A stretch of DNA of 18,073 nucleotides from JARYMI01 sp037444845 (GTDB lineage: Bacteria; Acidobacteriota; Aminicenantia; Aminicenantales; UBA8522). Within the stretch, counting starts at the first letter, position 1. Each line of letters starts with the position of its first letter. The translations under genes and the position numbers were made by a program. This document shows, one piece after another, positions 1-6,830 of this stretch. The notes under the pieces are model-generated. The model saw only the letters and a program-made list of their open reading frames with translations. It had not been told where the DNA came from and did not search any database. The stretch is from NCBI GenBank assembly GCA_037444845.1, contig JBBILQ010000055.1:1-18073 (forward strand), written 5' to 3'.

Positions 1-50
1 CCCACATGGGGAGAGGAGATTTTTTCCTTTCATTTCGTGAATAGTCCAGG
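1..50 (+). repeat. Right end of MITE-like 154-bp element, copy 1 (cut by window edge)
   Basis: These 50 bases match the last 50 bases of the full copies at 10658-10811 and 16427-16580, including the terminal TCATTTCGTGAATAGTCCAGG-type end. The rest of the copy lies outside the window. It sits 67 bp past the stop of the minus-strand methyltransferase gene, so it is intergenic like the other two. Just after it, at 51-80, two loosely similar 15-bp stretches beginning TTAATT follow each other. Bases 51-117 show nothing else. Confidence 0.85.
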
Positions 51-117
51 TTAATTCCAATGCACTTAATTTCCATGCGCTAAATTCCCTGTGATCTTGA
101 AACAAATCAAGGCGACC

Positions 118-843
118 TTAGTTTTTGGTGCCATAGTTTTGTGTATTATGTATGCTGTCACCAATTTTGAGAAGGGCGATGTGATGGCCGTGGATTCCCC
201 TGAACAGGGGGAAGACGCGGACAATTTCAAACCCCGCAGCCCCGACCTCCTCCCGAAACTCCCGGCGGCTGATCATCTTGATGCGGGTCCGGCTCCTTTT
301 AATCGCCCGGCGGACGGTCCTCTGGAACCGGTGAAGGAGATTTGCCTGATAATAAGAGAGGATGACCCATCCGCCCGCAGCGCGGCCAAATTCGCGGAGT
401 ACGCTCTGCCTCTCTTCCGGCCGATGGAGGTGGTGAAACAGGCGCATGGATAAGATGATTTCGAAAACAGCGGGCTTGAAAGGAAGGCCGGCCACAAAAT
501 TACATACAATTCCCATCGGAATAATGGGAATAGCAGGAATATTTTCCCGGCCCCGCGCCCGTTTCACCATAGCAAAAGAAAGATCGGCGCTCGCCAAGCG
601 ATACCCCCTCTCCAGGAGGAACCTGGAGAAGCGGCCATAACCGCAGGGCGCGTCCAGGGCCAGGTGCTCCGGGGGTGAACCGGGAGAGGCCCGGTCGGGT
701 GTCGGCCCGATGAGCTTCATGATGGCGCCGAGAATCCTGACTTCGCGGCGGTGGACAAGCCTCTGGTCGAGGCCGCGGTAGCGCCGGCGTTCATAATCCC
801 GGACTTCACGCTCGTTAAATGGCACGTTAACTGAAAAAAACAT
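118..843 (-). CDS. Class I SAM-dependent methyltransferase, last gene of envelope operon
   Basis: Predicted 241-residue cytosolic methyltransferase. The SAM-binding motif I is visible as LALDAPCGYGR (about residues 61-71), followed by an acidic loop ASADLS (about 85-90) that should contact the ribose, and a later SMRLFHHL stretch in the position of motif IV/post-II of methyltransf_11/25 proteins. The reading frame is open further upstream, but the start at 843 is preferred: it has an AGAAAGG-like ribosome site, overlaps the previous gene by only 17 bp, and avoids an 80-residue arginine-rich extension that would lie inside that gene. It is the last gene of a four-gene minus-strand operon with a glycosyltransferase and a sugar kinase, so methylation of a surface glycan or its precursor is the likely job. 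The substrate cannot be read from the sequence. Confidence 0.85.
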   Translation of the reverse strand: MFFSVNVPFNEREVRDYERRRYRGLDQRLVHRREVRILGAIMKLIGPTPDRASPGSPPEHLALDAPCGYGRFSRFLLERGYRLASADLSFAMVKRARGRENIPAIPIIPMGIVCNFVAGLPFKPAVFEIILSMRLFHHLHRPEERQSVLREFGRAAGGWVILSYYQANLLHRFQRTVRRAIKRSRTRIKMISRREFREEVGAAGFEIVRVFPLFRGIHGHHIALLKIGDSIHNTQNYGTKN

Positions 844-2101
844 ACTGAGGCCTTTCTTCAACTGAGACGGCTCCGGCTGATGCGAACGTCTTCCTCTCAC
901 CGTCCCGGACGACGATCGAGCTGATTTTTCGGCTAAACCTGTGTTCCCGCCGGCCTTTTCTTGTCCAGCAGACGGCAAAGTCCTCTCCGTTTTTCTGGAA
1001 AAAGAAGACCTCGGCCGCGCTGTCTCTGGCCTTGCCGACAAAACGGCTTCCTTCAAGAAGCGCAGCCATCGTCTTGAGAGCAAAAAAGCCGGGCCGCTTC
1101 CGCCAGGGCTCAGAGCGGCTGTCGATCAAGCCGTAGCCGGGGGCGGCGAGCTGCCACCAGTAGATTCTCTCCACCAGGCCGCTGGCCAGAACGATGACAA
1201 AATAGCGGACGAGGTAGTTCGCCTGCTCCTCTTCGGTCACACTCGGCTTTCCTGGCGCCGGCGAATACTTTCCTGTTCCTCTGAGCGGCCAGTTCACCTC
1301 GGTTATCCAGCATCCCCTCCTCTCGGGAAGTGATGCGTCCGTAACCGCCCGCCAGAGAGCGACTTTTCCGGCCGTGGTCCAGCCAAACTGGGCGTTCTCC
1401 GGGGCTCCTGTCCGGTCAACGTAGAGGAGAGAGCTGACCTTGTCAAAAGGCAGGGCTTTGAGCGTCGGCGCGTAAAGATGGAACTCGAAGTCGATCACGG
1501 CCGGGCCGACGAGGCGCGCTTGGTGCTTCTGCGCCAGAGAAAAGGCGAGCCGGGCCAGGTCGATGTACTCCCGATAGTCCCAGACACCCCACTTGGTCCT
1601 GTTCCAGGCATGCCCGACTTCAAAGTGGGAGCAGAGAGAAGAAAACCGGGAAAAAACCTCCTCAAGGAAGGCGGCCCAGCCGGCCGGGTTGACGACATCC
1701 TCCCGGCGCTGGAGGAGCGAGACAGTGACGTCGAACCCTTCGCGGCAGAGGTTCCTGATGAATTTCTCATGCCGGGAAAGGAGCGGCCGCTCCCAGGAAG
1801 GAAGCCTGACCAGCGTGCGGCGGATGCCCGCGTCCCTGAGGGCGGAGATGATTTCTTCTGTCTTTCCCTGCGCTGGGGAGCAAGCTAATCCGAAGGGTTG
1901 AGCCAAGTCCACAGGCCGGCAGTGCATCCATCTTCTGTACTGTCGGTACAAGCGCAGAGCCGGGACAGCGACGCTGAGGTTCGAGGCGACCAGGCTGACG
2001 TAGCTTTCGGCGTGACGGAAATGGTGCCAGAACCTCTCCCAGCGCGGAGCCACGTTGTGCGGCTGGTCGGCAAACTCATTCCAGGCAAACGGAAAAGTCA
2101 T
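827..2101 (-). CDS. TIM-barrel glycosidase-like protein in LPS-core operon
   Basis: A 424-residue protein without a signal peptide or clear membrane segment. It reads like a clan GH-A-type (beta/alpha)8 barrel. There are repeated beta-strand/helix blocks, an acidic strand end HFEVGHAWNR (Glu about 161), a second WITEVNW (Glu about 268) in the place of a glycosidase nucleophile, and an aromatic stretch RIYWWQL (about 312-318) typical of strand 7-8. The C-terminal 80 residues look like a small beta domain. The start follows the stop of the kinase gene by one base (TGAGATG), indicating translational coupling, and its own 3' end overlaps the methyltransferase start. A cytosolic glycosidase fold inside an LPS-type assembly operon is unusual. 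It could trim a lipid-linked intermediate or be a non-catalytic sugar-binding relic. The fold is inferred; the exact family is not recognised. Confidence 0.75.
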   Translation of the reverse strand: MTFPFAWNEFADQPHNVAPRWERFWHHFRHAESYVSLVASNLSVAVPALRLYRQYRRWMHCRPVDLAQPFGLACSPAQGKTEEIISALRDAGIRRTLVRLPSWERPLLSRHEKFIRNLCREGFDVTVSLLQRREDVVNPAGWAAFLEEVFSRFSSLCSHFEVGHAWNRTKWGVWDYREYIDLARLAFSLAQKHQARLVGPAVIDFEFHLYAPTLKALPFDKVSSLLYVDRTGAPENAQFGWTTAGKVALWRAVTDASLPERRGCWITEVNWPLRGTGKYSPAPGKPSVTEEEQANYLVRYFVIVLASGLVERIYWWQLAAPGYGLIDSRSEPWRKRPGFFALKTMAALLEGSRFVGKARDSAAEVFFFQKNGEDFAVCWTRKGRREHRFSRKISSIVVRDGERKTFASAGAVSVEERPQYVFFS

Positions 2102-2102
2102 C

Positions 2103-2954
2103 TCACTGAACCCCCAGCTTCCGGGCGATTTTTCGCAGGCGCAGCTTTTTTTTCGCCTTCACGTAGCCGGTGAAGATTCGCTTGTTTAGTTTATACCAAA
2201 AGCGAAACCGCTTCCGCAGCGTTTTTTCGCTAAAATATTCCTGGAGGAAAAAATCCTGGAGCTCAGCCGGCACGCCGAGACGGATGAGGTTTTTGACGCG
2301 CGCGCATCGGCCCAGGCGTTTGCGGAGGCGGATCCTGTTCGTGTCTAAAAAAGAAAAACCCAAATTCCCGGCTTCGTCCTTCCCGACGAGGATGTTTCCG
2401 TCCGAAAGGTCCCGGTGGAGGATGCCGCGGTCGTGACAGAGCGAGAGATGAGCCGCCAGCGCACCGAGGAGGGACCGAAGCCCGGAAGGAGGAAGGCTGC
2501 GAAAAAGCCCCCGGATCTCATCGGCTGCCTTGATTTCTTCGGTCAGAAAAAAGCTTCGCCGAACAAACCCTCTTTTCCTGCTCTCCAGATAGGCCACGGC
2601 TGAAGCTGTGCTCAACCCTCTTTCTTTTAAGGCGATCGCTCCCCGCCAGGCCCGGGCCGCCTTGGACGGCAGGACAAGGCTCTTGAACCTGGCCATGCCG
2701 CGGGAGGAAAATTCTTTGACAACGATGTCCGCCTCTTTTTCGCCGGAGTGGGGAAGCCGCACGGCGCCGACGCGGTTTCTCGAATCTAACAGCATCCTGA
2801 CCCCTGGCCGGGTCCATATTTTTTCAGGCGGCGAGATCGCCCCAAGGAAATCAGGGGTATCATAGGCTGCCAGGATCCAGCCTTTATACAGTCCGAGAGT
2901 GAGTGGCCTGACGTCATCTTTCTGTCCCGAGCCAGTCTTAGAATCTTCTCTCAT
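2103..2954 (-). CDS. Kdo/WaaP-family lipopolysaccharide kinase-like protein
   Basis: A 283-residue protein-kinase-fold enzyme of the lipopolysaccharide kinase (Kdo kinase/WaaP, InaA-like) family. These enzymes phosphorylate inner-core sugars from ATP at the cytosolic face of the inner membrane. Visible motifs are VVKEF with the ATP-anchoring Lys (about residue 80), the catalytic loop LHRDLSDGNIL (HRDLSDGN about 180-187), and FLDTNRIR carrying the metal-binding Asp (about 204). All key residues seem present, so it should be active. The C-terminal 60 residues are very basic (Lys/Arg-rich), suiting contact with an anionic membrane. The start at 2954 is chosen because GGTGGGATA precedes it and the gene then begins 16 bp after the glycosyltransferase stop. 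A longer in-frame version would overlap that gene by about 100 bp. It is coupled to the next gene. Confidence 0.88.
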   Translation of the reverse strand: MREDSKTGSGQKDDVRPLTLGLYKGWILAAYDTPDFLGAISPPEKIWTRPGVRMLLDSRNRVGAVRLPHSGEKEADIVVKEFSSRGMARFKSLVLPSKAARAWRGAIALKERGLSTASAVAYLESRKRGFVRRSFFLTEEIKAADEIRGLFRSLPPSGLRSLLGALAAHLSLCHDRGILHRDLSDGNILVGKDEAGNLGFSFLDTNRIRLRKRLGRCARVKNLIRLGVPAELQDFFLQEYFSEKTLRKRFRFWYKLNKRIFTGYVKAKKKLRLRKIARKLGVQ

Positions 2955-2970
2955 TATCCCACCCAGACGC

Positions 2971-4080
2971 TCAGCCCGCAAAACGTCCGGCCAGTATCTC
3001 CTTGAGCCGGCGGCCGAGGCTTTGCGGTGTAAACTTCCTCCAGGCCAATTCATAACCCTGCCGAGCGATGCCATCCCTTAGGGCCATATCTTCGCGCAAT
3101 TCCAGGATGGCCCGGGCAAGCGATTCCGGGTCGCCTGCCGGGCAGAGGTAGATGTCCTTCCCGTGAGTAAAGAATTCGCTAACAGCCGGGGTCTGGCCGG
3201 TGATAACCGGTTTTGAAAGGGCCATCGCCTGAAATATCTTATGCGGGACGACGCGGGAGGCTTTTTCGGTCCGGCCGAAAATTCCCAGGCAGATGTCGGC
3301 CTCTGAAGCAATCTGTTCCGCCAGCGAAACCTGGCCCATCCATCCCTCAAAGGAGATGTTGGCCAGGCCAAGGTCGGAGGCCATCTTTCTCGCGCTGGGA
3401 AAGGTCTGGCCAGAGCCGATGAACTTGAAACGGACGGTTTTATCTTTTTTCCAGACATGAAAAGCCGCCTCGACGGCCGTCGCCACACCGTGTAGCGGAA
3501 GAAAAGAGCCGAAAAACAAAACCGTAAAGGGAGATTCACGCAGACTGGAAAGTGTGGGGCGCTGGGCCAGGCTTCTTGTGAAAACGCGGTCATCAAACCC
3601 GACGGGCACAACCTCAACCTTCCAGGGGCTCACGCCGAATTCCCGGCAGTAATACTGTTTGTGCGCCTCGGTGTCGGCCAGGACAAGGTCAGAGGCTTTA
3701 AACGCCAGCCGGTCGATCGCCCTGTTCAACCAGGCGGCAAGAGACCCCTCTGGCTTCCTCCGCCAGTCTAAGACTTTCGTCTCATAACGAGAGGCCAGGG
3801 GGTCGAATACGATTCTCCCCGCGCTCAGGATGGCGATGGCCCGGGCCAGAAAGATGTCTTTCTGGCAGAACTCTGGCACAAAAAGAAGCGGGGGTGGCTC
3901 AGCTCGTCTCCGGCCATGGCGCAGCCATCGCAAAAACAAGAGCGGATAGCGAATCCAGAACTTGTGGCCGCGCCTGAGGTGGGCTTCAGTGACGAGGACA
4001 TCGTGAGCGCTCAGCCCCCGCCTGAGGATGGAGTTTCGAGGGTAGCCGGAATCGTACCCGCCGAAAAAGCAGACATCCAT
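2971..4080 (-). CDS. GT4-family glycosyltransferase (GT-B fold), first gene of operon
   Basis: A 369-residue glycosyltransferase with the two-domain GT-B layout. The N-terminal acceptor domain begins MDVCFFGGYDSGYPRN. The C-terminal Glycos_transf_1 domain starts near KVEVVPVGFDDRVF and includes the sugar-nucleotide-binding stretch PHKIFQAMALSKPVITGQTPAVSEFF, followed by a GDPESLARAI helix typical of GT4. A basic, aromatic patch near residues 45-65 (HKFWIRYPLLFLRWLRHGRRR) suggests peripheral membrane attachment. The start at 4080 is preferred over a longer frame because GGGGAAGA precedes it and the family-type Rossmann strand begins there. The extension would run into the divergent gene. It leads the kinase/glycosidase-like/methyltransferase operon, so it probably adds a sugar to an LPS-core-like acceptor. 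The donor and linkage are unknown. Confidence 0.9.
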   Translation of the reverse strand: MDVCFFGGYDSGYPRNSILRRGLSAHDVLVTEAHLRRGHKFWIRYPLLFLRWLRHGRRRAEPPPLLFVPEFCQKDIFLARAIAILSAGRIVFDPLASRYETKVLDWRRKPEGSLAAWLNRAIDRLAFKASDLVLADTEAHKQYYCREFGVSPWKVEVVPVGFDDRVFTRSLAQRPTLSSLRESPFTVLFFGSFLPLHGVATAVEAAFHVWKKDKTVRFKFIGSGQTFPSARKMASDLGLANISFEGWMGQVSLAEQIASEADICLGIFGRTEKASRVVPHKIFQAMALSKPVITGQTPAVSEFFTHGKDIYLCPAGDPESLARAILELREDMALRDGIARQGYELAWRKFTPQSLGRRLKEILAGRFAG

Positions 4081-4093
4081 TTTTGTCTTCCCC

Positions 4094-4122
4094 AAAATAA
4101 ACCAGACGCTCCTTTTTTGCAA
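4094..4122 (-). promoter_or_regulatory. Sigma70-like promoter for the minus-strand glycan operon
   Basis: On the minus strand, TTGCAA (4117-4122) and TATTTT (4094-4099) are separated by exactly 17 bp. The -10 box lies 13 nt before the glycosyltransferase start, so the mRNA leader would be about 6 nt. It lies back to back with the plus-strand promoter at 4129-4158. Confidence 0.45.
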
Positions 4123-4128
4123 CTCAAG

Positions 4129-4158
4129 TTGACGGAGGGAGGATGACTGGGGTAAGAT
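4129..4158 (+). promoter_or_regulatory. Sigma70-like promoter for the zinc-ribbon/heptosyltransferase operon
   Basis: TTGACG (4129-4134) and TAAGAT (4153-4158) are separated by 18 bp. The expected transcript start is about 4165, leaving a leader of some 23 nt that holds a good AGGAG ribosome site before the ATG at 4188. Its -35 box is 6 bp from that of the divergent promoter, so RNA polymerase could hardly occupy both at once. Confidence 0.5.
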
Positions 4159-4187
4159 AAGCCGGCAAAAAAACGCAGGAGAAAACC

Positions 4188-4376
4188 ATGGCAATCGACC
4201 CCCAACTCCTCGAAATTCTGGCCTGTCCCCTGTGCAAAACAGACGTGAAACTGACAGAGGACTTGAAGGGCCTGAAATGCGTCAAGTGTCACCGAGTTTA
4301 CCCAATCAGAGAGGACATCCCGGTCATGCTCATCGACGAGGCCACCATTGAGCCGGAAAGAAAGACCAAGGATTGA
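4188..4376 (+). CDS. Trm112/YcaR-family small zinc-ribbon protein
   Basis: A 62-residue protein with two Cys pairs, CPLC (residues 13-16) and CVKC (31-34), that should bind one zinc. The spacing and the closing YPIREDIPVMLIDEA match the Trm112/UPF0434 (YcaR) family. In eukaryotes and archaea, Trm112 activates methyltransferases. Bacterial single-domain members are mostly uncharacterised and often sit beside lipid A or envelope genes such as lpxK and kdsB. The start is supported by GCAGGAG seven bases upstream. The 3' end overlaps the heptosyltransferase start by 29 bp, so the two are translated together. Since a methyltransferase gene lies in the divergent operon, a partner role there is possible but is only inference. 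Confidence 0.9.
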   Translation: MAIDPQLLEILACPLCKTDVKLTEDLKGLKCVKCHRVYPIREDIPVMLIDEATIEPERKTKD

Positions 4377-5400
4377 GCCTTCGACATTAAATAGAATCCT
4401 TCTCATCCGGCTCCGCCGCATCGGCGACGTGGTCATGACGACGCCGGCAGTCGCGGCCCTCAAAAAGTCGCTCCCTCACGCTTCCCTCACCTACATCGTC
4501 GAAGAGCCGTACAGACGGCTGGTCGAGGGAAACCCGCGGCTGGACCGCGTCATCAGCCTGCCTCCTGATCAGGGCTTCCTTGATTTTCTCGGCTTCATCC
4601 GGAGTCTGCGGCGAGTGAAGTATGACGCTCTCGTCGACTTTCACGGCGGACCGAGAGCCTCGCGGATCGCCTTTCTCGCCCGGGCCCGAGTGAAGGCGGG
4701 ATACAAACTAAAATACAAGAATTTTGTCTACGACATCCGGATTCCCCGAAGCCGCAAGAACGGATATATCCACAGCGTGGAAAACCATCTCAACCTGGTT
4801 AAAGCGTTGGGCATTGCCTTCTCCGGGCCGCCGCCTCTTGAGCTTCCGCGCGCGCGGCAGGAAGAAATAAAAGGAATCGACGCCTGCTGGGCTGAAAAAA
4901 ATCTCGAGGGGACAAAATCCGTGGTCCTCCATATCGGCGCCGGCAACGCCTTCCGCGACTGGGGCGCGGAGAACCTGACTGCTCTGGCCGAGCTTTTAGC
5001 CGGAAGAAGCGGTGTCAAGGTCATCCTGGTCGGGTCGGCGGAGGATAAGGCCAGGGAAAAGGAAATAATGGGACAGGCCAGTCGGTCTTTTTTAACTCTT
5101 GTGGACGGGCTCAACCTGATCGAACTCAAAGAACTCCTCAGCCGGGCGGCGCTTTTCGTCGGCCCGGACAGCGGTCCGATGCACATCGCGGCGGCTGCAG
5201 GCACGCCGATCGTCGCCCTCTTCGGCCCCACCCTCCCCGAGAACTTCGCTCCCTGGCAAGCCAAAGCAACGCTCATCGCAAGGGATCTCGACTGCCGGCC
5301 TTGCAAACAGAGGCGATGCGTGACGAAAGACTTCCGCTGCCTCCAGAGCATCCGGCCAGAGGAAGTCTTCGCCGCCTGCCTTAGTTATCTCGATAATTAA
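4348..5400 (+). CDS. GT9-family ADP-heptose:LPS heptosyltransferase-like glycosyltransferase
   Basis: A 350-residue glycosyltransferase of family GT9 (WaaC/WaaF/WaaQ type), which transfers L-glycero-D-manno-heptose from ADP-heptose to the LPS inner core. It shows the N-terminal ILLIRLRRIGDVVMTTPA strand with the presumed catalytic Asp (about 27), the nucleotide-sugar site HIGAGNAFRDW (about 195-205), and the hallmark FVGPDSGPMHIAAAAGTPIVALFGPT (about 270-295). Near the C-terminus four cysteines occur in DCRPCKQRRCVTKDFRC, a pattern seen in many GT9 proteins of environmental bacteria. No ATG is available before the conserved core. The TTG at 4348, six bases after GAGG, is the best start and lies inside the preceding zinc-ribbon gene. 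The heptose kinase gene at 7975 supports a heptose donor. Confidence 0.9.
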   Translation: MSRKERPRIEPSTLNRILLIRLRRIGDVVMTTPAVAALKKSLPHASLTYIVEEPYRRLVEGNPRLDRVISLPPDQGFLDFLGFIRSLRRVKYDALVDFHGGPRASRIAFLARARVKAGYKLKYKNFVYDIRIPRSRKNGYIHSVENHLNLVKALGIAFSGPPPLELPRARQEEIKGIDACWAEKNLEGTKSVVLHIGAGNAFRDWGAENLTALAELLAGRSGVKVILVGSAEDKAREKEIMGQASRSFLTLVDGLNLIELKELLSRAALFVGPDSGPMHIAAAAGTPIVALFGPTLPENFAPWQAKATLIARDLDCRPCKQRRCVTKDFRCLQSIRPEEVFAACLSYLDN

Positions 5401-5601
5401 TCGGGGGACAGCATACGTAATTACCAAAATTCCAGTAGAGAAATCCAACGAATGGTGGGCATAGCCAAGAAGACGCCGGCGTTTTCTTCGGCTGACCTAC
5501 GAACCGATAGTCTGTAGCGGAAAAACAATAAAAGTAACGCGGGCCAGCTTGGCGTACGTCCGCATCATCGTCTCGATTCAAAATGGGGAACCGTCCCCGA
5601 T
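5400..5601. repeat. Possible degenerate element bounded by inverted GGGGGAC/GTCCCC ends
   Basis: This is the main content of the 251-bp space between the heptosyltransferase and O-antigen ligase genes. It begins ATCGGGGGAC (5400-5409) directly at the stop codon and ends GTCCCCGAT (5593-5601), an inverted match apart from one extra G. Inside is a hairpin, AAGAAGACGCC (5467-5477) against GGCGTTTTCTT (5478-5488), with 10 of 11 pairs and no T-run. A small palindrome GGGGAACCGTCCCC sits at 5585-5598. A minus-strand frame of 66 codons crosses it but looks like no known protein. It may be the remains of a REP-associated-transposase-type element, or it may act as a transcription end. Bases 5602-5651 hold only a weak promoter-like TTGCAA...TAATCT. 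Confidence 0.4.
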
Positions 5602-5651
5602 AGCTTGCAATCTTTATCTCTATTAAGCTAATCTAATAAACCTGAATTCGG

Positions 5652-6830
5652 ATGAAAATCCTATCGCTTTCACTGGCTGCGAGCCTGCTTTTCTCGCTCG
5701 TTTCGATCACGGCGATGGAAAGCTTTCTCGCCCTGTCTTTCATTTTATGGGTCGTCCTCCTGGCGCAGAAGAAAGAAAAGCTCGCCGTCCCGGGATTTTT
5801 CTGGCCGCTTGTCGTTTACGCCGGGCTCTCGCTCATCGCCTGTTTTTTTTCGGTCAACCCTGAGATGAGCCTAAAGGACGCCCGCGAGCTCCTGCTCTAC
5901 CTCATCGTACCGATCACTATGAGCGCTGCCGCCACAACGGCCGGCCGCGTTAGGACAACCCTTGCCCTTCTTGTCTCCGGGTATCTCAGCATCGTCTACT
6001 CTCTTGGCTATTTCGCTTTCAAAGCCCATCCGGGAGAGCGGATCCAGGGGTTCATGGGCCATTACATGACTCAAGCAGGGCTCCTCCTTCTTTTCCTCTG
6101 CGCAGCCATGAGTCTTTTCGCCTTTGGGGACGGCCCTCCCGGAGGATCGCCTCCATTCCTGAGGAAGGCTGTCCGCAGTCTCATGCGCTGGCTCTGGGCG
6201 ACAGCCATCCCTCTGGCCGGGGTGTGCCTCGCCCTGACGCTCACGCGGAGCGCCTGGGTCGGGCTTGTTGTGGCTGCCGCTTTCATCCTTCTTCTCTGGA
6301 AGCCCAAAACTCTCATCCTCCTGCCCGTGGCCGTGGCGCTTGTCTTTTTCCTCAGCCCCCAGCCGGTCAAACGAAGGGCCCTGAGCATTTTCAGCCTGGA
6401 AAGCTCTTCCAACCGGCAGAGGATCCAGTACATCAAAGCGGGAGTCCAGATCATCAAAGAACGGCCTGTCTTCGGGACTGGCCCGGATACCGTGGACATG
6501 GTTTTCCAGGACCCGAAGTACGGCCTCTCCGCCGAAGCGAGGCGGAATGTCCACCTCCACAACAACATCATCCAGATCGCGGCCGAACGGGGTATCCCGA
6601 CTCTAACGGCCTGGCTTGTGTTCATCATCTGGGCCTTTCTTTCTCTTTCGAGGCTCCTCAAGAACCGCGGCTCGCCCGTCTTCCCGCACGCTTCAGCCGC
6701 GGCAGCCGCCCTCCTGGCCTTGGTCACATCAGGACTCTTCGAATACAATTTCGCCGACTCGGAGATCGCCGTCCTCTTCCTCTATCTCCTCACCGTTCCG
6801 TTCGCTTCGTCTAAGAAGGCTGAAGAATGA
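5652..6830 (+). CDS. O-antigen ligase / polymerase (WaaL/Wzy_C superfamily)
   Basis: A 392-residue polytopic inner-membrane protein with about ten hydrophobic segments, the first within residues 5-38. It has a long periplasmic loop between about 235 and 310. It carries the Wzy_C-type signature LTLTRSAWVG (about 195-204) and the loop motif HLHNNIIQIAAERGIPT (about 301-317), whose basic and His residues are needed in WaaL-type ligases. These proteins either join undecaprenyl-linked O-chains to lipid A-core or polymerise them, and sequence alone rarely separates the two. The neighbouring heptose genes favour a ligase. The ATG at 5652 has no clear ribosome site. The next gene overlaps its stop (ATGA), so the two are translationally coupled. 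It heads a three-gene operon. Confidence 0.88.
   Translation: MKILSLSLAASLLFSLVSITAMESFLALSFILWVVLLAQKKEKLAVPGFFWPLVVYAGLSLIACFFSVNPEMSLKDARELLLYLIVPITMSAAATTAGRVRTTLALLVSGYLSIVYSLGYFAFKAHPGERIQGFMGHYMTQAGLLLLFLCAAMSLFAFGDGPPGGSPPFLRKAVRSLMRWLWATAIPLAGVCLALTLTRSAWVGLVVAAAFILLLWKPKTLILLPVAVALVFFLSPQPVKRRALSIFSLESSSNRQRIQYIKAGVQIIKERPVFGTGPDTVDMVFQDPKYGLSAEARRNVHLHNNIIQIAAERGIPTLTAWLVFIIWAFLSLSRLLKNRGSPVFPHASAAAAALLALVTSGLFEYNFADSEIAVLFLYLLTVPFASSKKAEE

Noticed and set aside
91..453. A 120-codon plus-strand frame starting with a membrane-like segment
   Set aside because: It is antisense to the methyltransferase gene, whose protein has a clear SAM motif. After the first 35 residues the frame has no sensible composition, and it lacks a ribosome site.
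844..1083. N-terminal extension of the methyltransferase
   Set aside because: It would lie entirely inside the glycosidase-like gene in another frame, is Arg/Ser-rich and low in complexity, and the start at 843 has better support.
5381..5581. 66-codon minus-strand frame in the gap before the O-antigen ligase
   Set aside because: It overlaps the heptosyltransferase end, has no ribosome site or recognisable motif, and crosses the hairpin. It could be a transposase remnant but this cannot be supported.
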